Assembly (NCBI GenBank): GCA_025456345.1
Contig: JALOKU010000018.1
Coordinates: forward strand, 1 to 44,734
DNA: 44,734 bases
Source: Vicinamibacterales bacterium
GTDB taxonomy: Bacteria; Acidobacteriota; Vicinamibacteria; Vicinamibacterales; JAKQTR01
Direction of reading: 5' to 3'
Shown: positions 37,005 to 44,734 of the stretch, piece after piece
Layout of the letters: each line of letters opens with the position of its first letter
Numbering within the stretch: position 1 is the first letter of the stretch
Program-made: the position numbers and the translations under genes
Notes under the pieces: generated by a model
Databases searched by the model: none
What the model was told of the DNA's origin: nothing
The model's input: only the letters and a program-made list of their open reading frames with translations

Positions 37005-38111
37005 ATGACCCGACCCGTCATCCTCGCCGACGAGAACATTCCGTTCGCCAGAGAGGCCTTCGGCACGCTCGGCGAGGTGCGCCTGAAGCACGGCCGGCAG
37101 ATCGCGCACGCGGACCTGGCCGATGTGGACCTCCTGGTGGTGCGCTCCATCACGAGGGTGGATGCCGCGCTGGTGGCCGGCACGCGCGTGCAGTTTGTCG
37201 GCACCGCCACGTCAGGGTCGGATCACGTGGGTGCGGCGGACCTCGAGCGGCTCGGCATCGCGTTCCACGCGGCCCTTGGCTGCAACGCCAACGCGGTCTC
37301 GGAATACATGGCCGCCGCGTGGCTGACCCTGGCGAAGCTCCGCGGCGAAACCCTCGCGGGCCGGCGCGTGGGCGTGGTCGGCGTCGGGCACGTCGGTTCG
37401 CTCGTCGTGAAGAAGGCGCGAGCCCTCGGGATGGAGCCGGTGCTGAACGATCCCCCGAAGGCGCGCGACACCGGCAGCGCCAGCTATCGTCCGCTCCACG
37501 AACTGCTCGACTGCGACATCGTCACCTGCCACACGCCGCTGACGTTCGACGGGCCGGACCCGACGTACCGGTTGATCGGCGAGACGTTCTTCGACCGGCT
37601 CACGCCCGGCGCGTGGTTCTGCAACGCGGGCCGGGGCGAGGTGGTGCACGAGGCGGCGCTGCACAAGGCGCTCGACGAGAAGTGCCTCGATGCGGTCGTG
37701 CTGGACGTCTGGGACCGCGAGCCGGAGATCGACGGGCGGCTGCTGGCGCGCGTGGATATCGGCACGCCGCACATCGCGGGCTATTCGCTGGAAGGGAAGC
37801 TGAACGGGACGGCGATGATCTATCGCGCGGCGTGCGGGTTCCTCGGCGTGGAGCCTGCATGGAACCCCGAGGCGGCCGTGCCGCAGCGCCCCGCCGGCTT
37901 GCCGCTGCACGGTTTCGGCGACGGCGACACATCGCTGGCGCACCTGGATCGAGAGGGCCTCGCGGCGCTCGCCGAGACCGTGACGGCCTCGTGCCCCATC
38001 CTTCGCGACGACGAGGCGCTCAGGAAGACCGTCGGGATGAGCGCGGCGGTCCGGGGCAAGGCCTTCGACCTGCTGCGCAAGACCTACCCCGTCCGCCGCG
38101 AGTTCAGCTAG
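37005..38111 (+). CDS. pdxB: Erythronate-4-phosphate dehydrogenase-like (PdxB)
   Basis: The 368-residue protein matches PdxB of the 2-hydroxyacid dehydrogenase family: start MTRPVILADENIPFAREAFG as in PdxB, NAD-binding GVVGVGHVGSLVVKKAR, then CDIVTCHTPLTFDG, NAGRGEVVHEAAL, LDVWDREPEIDG and GTPHIAGYSLEGKLNGT with the catalytic Arg/Glu/His set. A C-terminal extension past residue 285 is the PdxB dimerisation domain. It should oxidise 4-phospho-erythronate in the DXP-dependent pyridoxal phosphate pathway; other steps are not in this window. ATG at 37005 is chosen by family alignment; an ATG at 36987 is possible. CATAAT at 36962-36967 may be the -10 box. Length is normal. Confidence 0.93.
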   Translation: MTRPVILADENIPFAREAFGTLGEVRLKHGRQIAHADLADVDLLVVRSITRVDAALVAGTRVQFVGTATSGSDHVGAADLERLGIAFHAALGCNANAVSEYMAAAWLTLAKLRGETLAGRRVGVVGVGHVGSLVVKKARALGMEPVLNDPPKARDTGSASYRPLHELLDCDIVTCHTPLTFDGPDPTYRLIGETFFDRLTPGAWFCNAGRGEVVHEAALHKALDEKCLDAVVLDVWDREPEIDGRLLARVDIGTPHIAGYSLEGKLNGTAMIYRAACGFLGVEPAWNPEAAVPQRPAGLPLHGFGDGDTSLAHLDREGLAALAETVTASCPILRDDEALRKTVGMSAAVRGKAFDLLRKTYPVRREFS

Positions 38112-38132
38112 CAGTGTGCTAATCTCCGAATC

Positions 38133-39101
38133 GTGTCGCTGAGGCCCTACCTCGAGATCGCGCGAGCCGACCACTGGGTCAAGAACGCCTTCATGCTCCT
38201 CGGCGTGCTGCTCGCGGCCTTCTACCGGCCCGAGGTGCTCTCGGGAGCCAGCGTCATGCCGCTGGCGCTGGCCGTGGCGGCCACGTGCCTGGTGGCCTCG
38301 AGCAACTACGTCCTGAACGAGCTGCTCGACGCGCCACAGGACCTTGCGCACCCGGACAAGCGCCGTCGGCCCGTTCCGTCGGGCCTGATCCGCCCCTGGC
38401 TGGGCTACGCCGAATGGCTGTGCCTCGCGGCGGCCGGCCTCGCCCTTGCCTGGGCCGTCGGCCGCCTGTTCGCCGCGTCGGCGGCGACGCTCTGGTTGAT
38501 GGGCCTGGCGTACAACGTGCCGCCCGTGCGTTTGAAGGAGTGGCCGTATCTCGACGTGCTCAGCGAGTCGTTCAACAACCCGCTCCGCCTGGCGCTGGGC
38601 TGGTTTGCGCTCGTCCCCGATCGTTTTCCGCCGGTCTCTCTCGCGCTGTCGTACTGGATGGTCGGCGCCTTCTTCATGGCGGTGAAGCGCCTGGCCGAAT
38701 TGCGCCACATCCGGGATCGAGGGGCGCTCGGCGCGTACCGCAAGTCGTTCCGCTACTACACCGAGGAGCGCCTGCTGGTCAGCATCCTCTTCTACGTGTC
38801 GGCGTGCGCGCTCTTCGGCGGCATCTTCATCGTGCGCTACCGGCTGGAGTTGATCCTCTTCGTGCCGCTGCTGGCGGGGTTCATGGCGTACTACTTCAAG
38901 ATCGGGATGCAGCCCGACAGCGCGGCGCAGCACCCTGAGCGCCTGCACCACGAGCGCGGATTCGTGGTCTACACCGCGGTGTGCCTGGCGGCCTTCGTGC
39001 TGCTGATGTTCACGTCGATCCCGGTGCTCTACGAGTGGTTCCGCGTGGAGCCGGCGAGCATCACCCCGCTCTGGACCATTGGCGCACCGGCGCGCCAGTA
39101 A
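38133..39101 (+). CDS. UbiA-family prenyltransferase
   Basis: The 322-residue protein has seven to nine hydrophobic helices and the UbiA aspartate motif in NYVLNELLDAPQDLAHPDKR (NxxxDxxxD form), followed by RRPVPSGL and YNVPPVRLKEWPYLDV in the second conserved loop. The opening YLEIARADHWVKNAF and the pattern of the second loop resemble decaprenyl-phosphate phosphoribosyltransferases rather than quinone-making UbiA, so it may move a phosphoribosyl or prenyl group to a lipid carrier. The acceptor is unknown. GTG at 38133; GCTAAT at 38118-38123 may be a -10 box that would put transcription start just before the GTG. It follows pdxB by 21 bases and converges with the GT39-like gene. Confidence 0.88.
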   Translation: MSLRPYLEIARADHWVKNAFMLLGVLLAAFYRPEVLSGASVMPLALAVAATCLVASSNYVLNELLDAPQDLAHPDKRRRPVPSGLIRPWLGYAEWLCLAAAGLALAWAVGRLFAASAATLWLMGLAYNVPPVRLKEWPYLDVLSESFNNPLRLALGWFALVPDRFPPVSLALSYWMVGAFFMAVKRLAELRHIRDRGALGAYRKSFRYYTEERLLVSILFYVSACALFGGIFIVRYRLELILFVPLLAGFMAYYFKIGMQPDSAAQHPERLHHERGFVVYTAVCLAAFVLLMFTSIPVLYEWFRVEPASITPLWTIGAPARQ

Positions 39102-39115
39102 GGCCGGACACGTCT

Positions 39116-40855
39116 CTAGCGCAGCTTCTCCAGCCGGCCCCGGCTGGTGACGGGATCGTAGGTGTAGCGATAGCAGGCGCGGCCCGGATACGCGTCCATC
39201 AGCCTGACATTGTCGTCACCGCGATCGAGCGCGAACAGGACGCTCCCGTCGTAGCGCCCCCAGTTCCGCGTGTGGTCGTGGGCGTCCATCCTCCAGCGCG
39301 TGCCCGTGGGCGTGGCGACGAATACGATCGCCTGCGACACCCGGCCTTCGTCGACCACGCGGGACAGGTCGCTGCGTTCGTACGTGATGGTGCCGGCGAC
39401 CCAGGTGTGCCAGGCCCCGATCGGAAGGGCCAGCGCCAGGCTGAGCGCGAAGAGATAGAAGTACCAGCGCGCGCGATTCGTCTTCTCGCGCCACGACGCC
39501 TCCTTCATCGCCAGCCAGGCGGCCGGCAGCATGACGAAGGGCAGCGCTTCGAAGTAGTAGCGCGGGCCGTAGCGGTTGCCGCCGTCGTCCACGTAGAAGT
39601 AGTAGCCGGCGACCAGGCAGGGGAAGACCGAGCCGAGGAGTCGCTGGCGCGGCGGGCCGGTGCGGTCCGCCATGGCGATCGCGTAGAGCGGGAGGACGGC
39701 GGCCGGCGTCCAGAGGATCCAGTCCCACAGGTTCGTCAGCATGAGATCCGTGCCCCGCGTGAGCAGGTTGTCCTGGAACCAGCGAGTGTCGTAGTTCTCG
39801 AAGCCGTTCATCGGCAGCACGCCCCACCGGCCCATCAGGCCCTGGTTGTGCCACAGGAACGCGACGAGGATCGGCGCGACGCCGGCCGCGAAACCGAGGG
39901 CGAAGCGCCAGTGCCGGGCGTTTCGCCGCAGGTGATAGACCCCGAACGGCAGGCCGCACATCAGGGCCGTGAAGAAACGCGCGGCGAAGGCGGCGCCGAA
40001 CGAGGCGCCGGCGAGCAGGCCGAGCATGAACGAGTTGCCGTCGCTGCCGGCGAGCGCCGCGGCGGCGAAGACCAGCGTGACGAGCAGCGTGAACGTGTGG
40101 GCGTAGTAGGACGCCGAGTTCAGGAGGAAGAACGCCGACAGGAGCATCGCGACGATGGCCATCAGCACCACGCGCGGTTCGTACCACCGGCGCGCGACGG
40201 CGAAGAACACGGGGACCGCGAGCGCGCCGAGGATCGGGTTGACGAGCCACGCCGGGATGCCGGCGAGTGCCGCGGCGAAGATGATGGCCGGCCATCCGGG
40301 CGGAAACACCGGGAAGACGCGGCCGTCGAAGACGCGGACGTGCAGGAAGTCGAAGAACGGCTGCAAGGGATGCTCGGCGTACCAGGCGCGCCCGTCGAGC
40401 CAGAGCCTGGCCTGGAGCAGGTAGCAGTACTCGTCGCCGGAATTCGGGAAGCGCAGGAGCACGCGCGTCGCCATCCACGCGAGGACGAGGAAGGTGCCCG
40501 CGGCGAGCGCGCCGACGGAGAGCCACGGCCTCGTCAGGGCGGCGCCGCACGTCCGCACGAGGCGGTCGTACACGCGGCCGATCGCCCCCTGGGCGTACGC
40601 GCCGGGGATGAGCATCGCGATGAGCGCCAGCGCGATCAGCGAATAGACGACGGCGAGGCGGTCGGCGGCCGCGAGGTAGTCCGGCAAGGGAATGGCCGCC
40701 CAGCTCGGAATGATGGCCCGCAGCGCCGCGCGCGTGCCTCGCTCGAAGGCGCGCGTGACGAACGCGTGGCCGAAGGCGAAATACGCCGCGTCGAAGGCGA
40801 GCACCGCCGCCACGAGCAGCGAGACGACAGTCCAGAACCGGCGGTGGGAGCGCAT
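39116..40855 (-). CDS. GT39-like membrane glycosyltransferase
   Basis: The 579-residue protein has about eleven to thirteen hydrophobic helices and a large extracytoplasmic C-terminal part. The first outer loop holds RFPNSGDEYCYLLQARLWLD, the Asp-Glu motif used by GT-C fold transferases of the GT39/PMT group, which take sugar from a polyprenyl-phosphate donor. FPPGWPAIIFA and the aromatic-rich GFENYDTRWFQDN and GNRYGPRYYFEALPF segments support this. ATG at 40855 has no strong ribosome site. Placement end-to-end with a phosphoribosyltransferase-like UbiA gene suggests, by inference, a lipid-linked sugar route to surface glycans. Confidence 0.85.
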   Translation of the reverse strand: MRSHRRFWTVVSLLVAAVLAFDAAYFAFGHAFVTRAFERGTRAALRAIIPSWAAIPLPDYLAAADRLAVVYSLIALALIAMLIPGAYAQGAIGRVYDRLVRTCGAALTRPWLSVGALAAGTFLVLAWMATRVLLRFPNSGDEYCYLLQARLWLDGRAWYAEHPLQPFFDFLHVRVFDGRVFPVFPPGWPAIIFAAALAGIPAWLVNPILGALAVPVFFAVARRWYEPRVVLMAIVAMLLSAFFLLNSASYYAHTFTLLVTLVFAAAALAGSDGNSFMLGLLAGASFGAAFAARFFTALMCGLPFGVYHLRRNARHWRFALGFAAGVAPILVAFLWHNQGLMGRWGVLPMNGFENYDTRWFQDNLLTRGTDLMLTNLWDWILWTPAAVLPLYAIAMADRTGPPRQRLLGSVFPCLVAGYYFYVDDGGNRYGPRYYFEALPFVMLPAAWLAMKEASWREKTNRARWYFYLFALSLALALPIGAWHTWVAGTITYERSDLSRVVDEGRVSQAIVFVATPTGTRWRMDAHDHTRNWGRYDGSVLFALDRGDDNVRLMDAYPGRACYRYTYDPVTSRGRLEKLR

Positions 40856-40944
40856 GCTGGGAGACGAGTGTATACCGAGCGGCGCCGGGACGGCGGCTTC
40901 ACCAGGTCCGCCCGTCCCGGCTCCGCGTGGAGCACCCCGCGGTC

Positions 40945-41817
40945 CTACCGCGCCAGCATGCCGCGATAGGGGACGACCTGGCCGGGCTGGACGGCGACCT
41001 CCCACTCCATGGTGCGGAAGCCGTCGCGCACGATGGCGATGCGGTGGACGCCGGGCCACAGCGTGAGCGGTTCTCCGTAGGGCGTAAACGTGCCGACCGG
41101 GCCAACGTACTCGCCGTCCACATACAGGTCGGCGTCGGAAGGCTGGATGTCGAAACTCAGCCCGCCGTACTGCCGCACACCGGGCGCCACGCCGAAGTAA
41201 ACCTGATCGTAGAACCCGTAGACCCGCGGCCTGTAAGTGCCGAAGTACGCCCACGGATACGGCACCGGCGCGCCGAGCCACACGCCGAACCCGATGTGAA
41301 GGTGCGGGCGGAACCCGTAGTACGGCCGCGAGAAGTAGAACGGCCTGTACGGCTGGAAGTGCGGAGGCCTGACATAGCCCCGGTAGCCGAAGCGTCCATA
41401 GCCGCCGCCGGGCTGCGCGTACCCGCGCCGATCGTCGTAGCGTGGCCCCTGCACCTGGTTTCCACCGTTGCTGTACCGCGATCCCGAATTCGCCCGCGTC
41501 TGATTGCTTCTGGAGCCGTCCCGCGCGGCCTGGTCACGCCGGCGTTGGCTGAACTCGGGCGCCTGCTGTGGGGCCGAAGCCTTGCGGCTCTCCTCGTATC
41601 GTGGCGCCTGCCTGGCCGGCGACTCCTGCCGACTCACGGACGATCGCGGCACCGCCCGCCGCCCGCCGTCCTGACGCTCACCGCCTCCGCCGCCGCCCTG
41701 CTCGGCGCGCGCGCGTTCCCGGCGCCCGGCCCGCTGTTCCTGGGCATCGGCCGGCACCGCCGCCAGGCTCAACGCCGCCGCGACTGCGGCGGCCGTGTAT
41801 ACGAGTGTGGGGCTCAT
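40945..41817 (-). CDS. Secreted low-complexity protein with PEGA-like C-terminal domain
   Basis: The 290-residue product has a signal peptide (LVYTAAAVAAALSLAAVPAD), a long disordered part rich in Gly, Arg, Gln, Ser and Tyr (about 30-195; for example EQGGGGGGERQDGGR and YRGYVRPPHFQPYRPF), and a C-terminal PEGA-like domain (about 210-290; FDIQPSDADLYVDGEYVG with GEPLTLWPGVHRIAIVRDGF). PEGA domains are small extracytoplasmic beta modules. The Arg/Tyr-rich middle suggests interaction with polyanionic surface material. ATG at 41817 has AGGAGA six bases upstream. No enzyme motif. Confidence 0.8.
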   Translation of the reverse strand: MSPTLVYTAAAVAAALSLAAVPADAQEQRAGRRERARAEQGGGGGGERQDGGRRAVPRSSVSRQESPARQAPRYEESRKASAPQQAPEFSQRRRDQAARDGSRSNQTRANSGSRYSNGGNQVQGPRYDDRRGYAQPGGGYGRFGYRGYVRPPHFQPYRPFYFSRPYYGFRPHLHIGFGVWLGAPVPYPWAYFGTYRPRVYGFYDQVYFGVAPGVRQYGGLSFDIQPSDADLYVDGEYVGPVGTFTPYGEPLTLWPGVHRIAIVRDGFRTMEWEVAVQPGQVVPYRGMLAR

Positions 41818-42123
41818 GTGCGTCTCCTGCGGCCGGCGTCTTCCACGTGCTCCAGGGTGACGCCCTCGAGTGGCACGACCGTCGCGCTCTCTGATCGCAA
41901 CCGGAATGCCAACTCCGATCGCAGGAAATGCCCAACAAATCCGCGACCGCGCGTTGGTGCAACGCGTGGCGTCACCTGCGGAGGACACTGGGAGCAATCG
42001 CCGCGCGCGTCCCGGACGGGCGCCCCGAATGCCGCATCGCTGCCGGATTGCTTCCGATATACTGCCGACTGCGTAGAGCCAGCCCCTCTGTGCTTCTGTC
42101 GGCCCCCGGCAAGTGAGGTCGTC
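41818..42123. other. 306-bp intergenic region with a -10-like box
   Basis: No gene is seen between the divergent genes. TATACT at 42058-42063 is a good -10 hexamer for the Tat-exported gene, but the matching -35 (CATCGC at 42035) is poor. The rest shows nothing else supported. Confidence 0.35.
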
Positions 42124-42585
42124 ATGAACCGTCGGGCATTTCTCAAGTGCTCCGCCGCGTGCGCGGCGGGTAGCTCCGCGGTCGCCGCAGCCGCCGGCAC
42201 CGCTCTCGCGCAGCAGCAACCGCCGCCACCGCCGCCGGTCCCGAAGGCCGGGGAGCAGGCGACTCCAGCCGCGGCGAACGCGCCGCAGGTGGTCAGGCGC
42301 CGGGAGTTCGACTTCGAGATCGAGATTGTCGAAGGCAAGTGCGGGCCCCATCAAGCCGGGCAGCGATTCAAGTACCCGGATGAGAAAGGGAAGATCTGCG
42401 AGTGGCTGATGGACAGCATGAACGGCGCCCTTCGCGTCCTCGAGTACGGCGGCACGATGCCCTGGCTCTACGAGGGCACGCCGTACCAGAAGGTCATCGA
42501 TCCGAAGGGGTTGACGACCGAGTTCATCCGCTGCCCTGATCCCTCGCGCGTCGTCGTGGCGAAGATCTCGCGGCGCCGGTCATAG
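42124..42585 (+). CDS. Tat-exported TIGR04076 family protein
   Basis: The 153-residue product carries a twin-arginine signal peptide (NRRAFLKCSAACAAG, cleavage about ALAQ), a Pro-rich linker (QQQPPPPPPVPK) and a TIGR04076 domain (about 60-150): VEGKCGPHQAGQRFKYPDEK, GKICEWLMDSMNG, LRVLEYGGTMPW and a final IRCPDPSRVVVAKI. That family has conserved cysteines (here in GKCGP, KICEW and IRCPD) consistent with a metal or cluster site and is normally a short cytosolic protein; export by Tat suggests a folded metal-containing protein in the periplasm. Function is not established. ATG with GAGG upstream. Its stop overlaps the convergent beta-lactamase-like gene by six bases. Confidence 0.8.
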   Translation: MNRRAFLKCSAACAAGSSAVAAAAGTALAQQQPPPPPPVPKAGEQATPAAANAPQVVRRREFDFEIEIVEGKCGPHQAGQRFKYPDEKGKICEWLMDSMNGALRVLEYGGTMPWLYEGTPYQKVIDPKGLTTEFIRCPDPSRVVVAKISRRRS

Positions 42586-44157
42586 CAGCCCGGGCTGCGT
42601 CGGGCGTCTCGTCACGATCGCCGGGGGCACGGCTTCCATGAGCAGCGCCAGCGCCTTCCGGAAGCTCGCCGATCCCACCTCGCTGCCCTTGTAGTGACCG
42701 AGTCGTACGACGACGAGGTCGTGTGAGGGGATGATGAGCGTCGTCTGGCCGCCCGCGCCGGACATGAAGTAGGCCTCCTTCGGGACGGGGAACGTTGCGT
42801 CGCCATTGATCCAGAAGAAGCCCCCAAAAATCGGACGGTTGTCTGCCGCCCAAGCTGGCGCCACCGTGCTCACGAACGTCACGTAGCCCTCGGGCAGGAC
42901 CCGTTCGCCATTCCAGACGCCGTCCTGGAGGTAGAGATTGCCGAGACGAGCCCAGTCGCGCCCCGACATCAAGTCGTAACCGTGCGCGAGGAAGTTCCCG
43001 TACGGGTCCGTTTCAATCACCATCGTCCGGATCCCGATCCTGTCGAAGAGCGCACGCTGCGGGAACGACAGGTACTGCTCGCCTCGCTTCTCGACCGCGA
43101 GACGGATGAGGTAGTTGACCAGCACCGGGTCGGTGTTGCGATACCGGCCCACCTGCCCCGGGGGCCACTGGAGGGGGCGTGTGGCCGCGTACTGGAACGC
43201 GTTGATCCTGCCCGTGTAGAGGTACAGGTGATCCGGATATGGCCCCGCCAGATCGTAATCGGGATCCTGAGGGGCCCTGATGCGCAGACCGCTCGACATG
43301 TTCAGGAGGTCGGCAATCCGGATCGCCGCCCGGGGATCGCCCGGGCTTTGCCACTCGGGAATCGGCGCGGGCTGCGCCAGCTGGTAGACGCCTTCCTTGA
43401 TCAGGATTCCCATCAGCGTGGCGGTCACGCTCTTGCCCATGGACCAGCTCTCGAGCGGCGTGCGCGCCGTGATGCCCGGGCCGTAGCGTTCGGCGACGAG
43501 ACGCCCTCTCCACGTCACCACGAATGCCGCGGTCAGGCTCTGGGCGGGGTCGAATGCGGCGTCGACGGCCTGCTTCAACTTCGCCGCGTCGAGGGCTTCG
43601 GGAAGCGGGTCTGCCGGCAGCACGTCGCCCATCGGCCACGGCTGCGTGGCCGGATCGGGCAGCGCGCTCCTGACCTGGACGGGCGTGAAGGAGACCGCGC
43701 CGCGTTTCGGCGGGAGCGTGACGCATCCCTGGCTGCCCAGGTACCTGGCTGTGATCGTCGGTCCGTCCGGCACGGTCACGCGCACGGTTCTGGCGGCGCG
43801 ATCGACCACCGGTTTCCCCACTCGTGCGCGCTCCAGGTAAGGGCCGGTGAAGTACCCGACGTTCTCGGCGGCGAAGTCGGGATCGAGGCCGGTGATGAAC
43901 ACGGCCGAGCACATGACCTTGGCGAAACCGGCCGTCTGGTGCTCGAGCGCGTCGCCCGGGGGCGGAACGTACGCGGTATCGAGCTCCAGCGCCTTCGCCC
44001 GGGCGATGAGCGCCTCGCGGGGCGGAAGTGGCGCACGCTGGGCGGCTGGCGCGTTGACGCTCGCCGCGGGTCCATCCCCGCGACAACCGGCGAGAGCTGC
44101 CACAAGTCCCGCGATCGCCGCGGCCAGCCGCATTGTCCCGCCGTTGCGCTCCATCAT
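42580..44157 (-). CDS. Class C beta-lactamase-like serine hydrolase lipoprotein
   Basis: The 525-residue protein has a lipobox (ALAGC within MRLAAAIAGLVAALAGC), so it is probably a lipoprotein. The beta-lactamase/transpeptidase-fold domain covers about 190-525: SxxK in ESWSMGKSVTATLMG, YxN in YRNTDPVLVN, and a GGQT segment in GAGGQTTLIIP at the KTG position. It belongs to the serine hydrolase group that includes esterases, DD-peptidases and 6-aminohexanoate hydrolases. Substrate uncertain; true beta-lactamase activity is not implied. ATG at 44157 has GGGGA seven bases upstream; the lipobox methionine at 44133 is an alternative start. Convergent with the TIGR04076 gene. Confidence 0.88.
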   Translation of the reverse strand: MMERNGGTMRLAAAIAGLVAALAGCRGDGPAASVNAPAAQRAPLPPREALIARAKALELDTAYVPPPGDALEHQTAGFAKVMCSAVFITGLDPDFAAENVGYFTGPYLERARVGKPVVDRAARTVRVTVPDGPTITARYLGSQGCVTLPPKRGAVSFTPVQVRSALPDPATQPWPMGDVLPADPLPEALDAAKLKQAVDAAFDPAQSLTAAFVVTWRGRLVAERYGPGITARTPLESWSMGKSVTATLMGILIKEGVYQLAQPAPIPEWQSPGDPRAAIRIADLLNMSSGLRIRAPQDPDYDLAGPYPDHLYLYTGRINAFQYAATRPLQWPPGQVGRYRNTDPVLVNYLIRLAVEKRGEQYLSFPQRALFDRIGIRTMVIETDPYGNFLAHGYDLMSGRDWARLGNLYLQDGVWNGERVLPEGYVTFVSTVAPAWAADNRPIFGGFFWINGDATFPVPKEAYFMSGAGGQTTLIIPSHDLVVVRLGHYKGSEVGSASFRKALALLMEAVPPAIVTRRPTQPGLL

Positions 44158-44194
44158 GATGGTCCCCGAGCACCGATTCCAGGCCCCGCGCCCT

Positions 44195-44458
44195 CTATTC
44201 CGGTGCGGCGTCGGTGTCCTCGGCGATCCGGAATTCGCCGCTCTCGGCCGAGGCGAGGAGTTCGCGGGCCCGGTCTGCGTCGGCTTCGGCCACGAGCAGC
44301 TCGACTCGCCCCAATCCGTCAAGGGTGAGGCCGTGCGTCTTGCTCAGCGACTCGCCGCGGAGGATGCAGCCGACGCCTGAGGCCTGGAGGAACGACCTCA
44401 CCTGTTCGGCCAGAAGCTGACCGTTCGCGACGAACACGCACGATGTTGGCCCGCTCAC
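44195..44458 (-). CDS. DUF2007 family small protein
   Basis: The 87-residue protein has the DUF2007 pattern: an N-terminal strand (CVFVANGQLLAEQVRSFLQA), then GVGCILRGESLS and the closing RVELLVAEADADRARELLAS. It is a ferredoxin-like alpha/beta fold, described in databases as a putative signal-transducing module; no biochemical role is proven. GTG at 44458 has AGGAGGTGA close upstream, the strongest ribosome site in this part of the window. It lies 38 bases upstream of the beta-lactamase-like gene and may be co-transcribed. Confidence 0.85.
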   Translation of the reverse strand: MSGPTSCVFVANGQLLAEQVRSFLQASGVGCILRGESLSKTHGLTLDGLGRVELLVAEADADRARELLASAESGEFRIAEDTDAAPE

Positions 44459-44596
44459 CTGTCACCTCCTGCACCATCCCGGACTGCGCCGATGGTAGCA
44501 CGCTGCCGGTCACGTTCCGTGCGCCTGGGGTCCGCGCGCGGGCCGCCTGCCGAGGGTGTCAGGCTGCGCCGGCGGGGGGCGCCATGAATATGACAG

Positions 44597-44625
44597 TTGA
44601 CAATGCGACAGTTACTGTCTATATT
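44597..44625 (+). promoter_or_regulatory. Near-consensus sigma-70 promoter of the MerR-type gene
   Basis: TTGACA at 44597-44602, a 17-base spacer and TATATT at 44620-44625. Transcription is predicted at about 44632-44633, which is the position of the GTG start codon, so the mRNA would have almost no leader. The surrounding stretch 44583-44632 is clearly AT-rich compared with the window. Confidence 0.65.
44607..44619. promoter_or_regulatory. Dyad operator in the MerR-type promoter spacer
   Basis: GACAGTTACTGTC is a perfect dyad (six-base arms around one base) lying between the -35 and -10 boxes. GACAGTT also occurs at 44592-44598 in direct orientation. The position is where MerR-type proteins bind their own or a target promoter; autoregulation is inferred. 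Confidence 0.5.
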
Positions 44626-44632
44626 ATGTTCC

Positions 44633-44734
44633 GTGGACGAGGAGCAGGGCCGCTACAACGTCGATGAACTGGCCGATCTGGGCGGCGTGTCGCGCCGCAC
44701 GGTCCGCTATTACGTGCAGGAAGGCCTGCTGCCG
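44633..44734 (+). CDS. MerR-type helix-turn-helix regulator, N-terminal part (cut by window edge)
   Basis: Only the first 34 codons are present. They read YNVDELADLGGVSRRTVRYY followed by VQEGLLP, the classic MerR winged helix-turn-helix start (helix, turn, recognition helix and the GLLP wing). The rest, including the effector domain, lies outside the window, so the ligand is unknown. The GTG at 44633 is the likely start because it sits at the predicted transcription start of a near-consensus promoter carrying a dyad operator. There is no Shine-Dalgarno, consistent with a leaderless mRNA. Confidence 0.8.
   Translation, partial: MDEEQGRYNVDELADLGGVSRRTVRYYVQEGLLP

Overview
The window is GC-rich, gene-dense chromosomal DNA read on both strands. 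Several things point to an acidobacterium, probably of the Vicinamibacteria/Luteitalea type: PEP-CTERM proteins, a DUF5916 outer-membrane protein, a DUF885 metallopeptidase, an acidobacterial-style kinase-like protein with a cytoplasmic tail, a DUF4824 pair, and many secreted proteins of lineage-limited families. This assignment is inference from gene content; there is no rRNA or other marker gene here. I saw no tRNA, rRNA, CRISPR array, phage module or transposase.

Layout. 1-5921: the end of a TPR protein, a CHRD/PEP-CTERM protein, then a minus-strand block of an Xaa-Pro aminopeptidase-like M24 enzyme, an RNase Z-like metallo-beta-lactamase, a sodium:alanine symporter and a small secreted protein. 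6054-12267: a phospholipase D-fold enzyme convergent with a 1391-residue acyl-CoA dehydratase activase fusion, then two small genes. 12322-17068: a plus-strand run with the DUF885 peptidase, a membrane protein/DUF4824 pair and an unrecognised secreted protein. 17173-19354: a VapBC-type toxin-antitoxin pair and an MFS transporter on the minus strand. 19462-23676: a secreted protein, then methylmalonyl-CoA mutase and its MeaB chaperone, the metabolic centre of the window (propionyl-CoA/methylmalonyl-CoA interconversion with B12). 23860-30662: a 30-residue membrane protein, an outer-membrane barrel, a PAS-PAS-PP2C phosphatase, a cupredoxin, ApaG, a YgjP-type metalloprotease and a degenerate kinase-like protein. 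30671-36813: a second PEP-CTERM protein, a DUF5916 protein, and an overlapping esterase/Tat-exported oxidoreductase pair. 37005-44734: PdxB, a UbiA-family prenyltransferase, a GT39-like glycosyltransferase, a PEGA-tailed protein, a Tat-exported TIGR04076 protein, a class C beta-lactamase-like lipoprotein, a DUF2007 protein and the start of a MerR-type regulator.

The features that stand out are these. Short palindromic repeats of two families sit at four gene 3' ends; one family supplies the same C-terminal GQTRV-stop to two unrelated proteins. A kinase-like receptor has lost its nucleotide-binding residues. A huge putatively oxygen-sensitive activase fusion stands without an obvious partner enzyme. 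A 30-residue membrane protein has a strong ribosome site. The MerR-type gene at the right edge has a near-consensus promoter carrying a dyad and placing the start codon at the predicted transcription start. Most other genes are ordinary members of known families.
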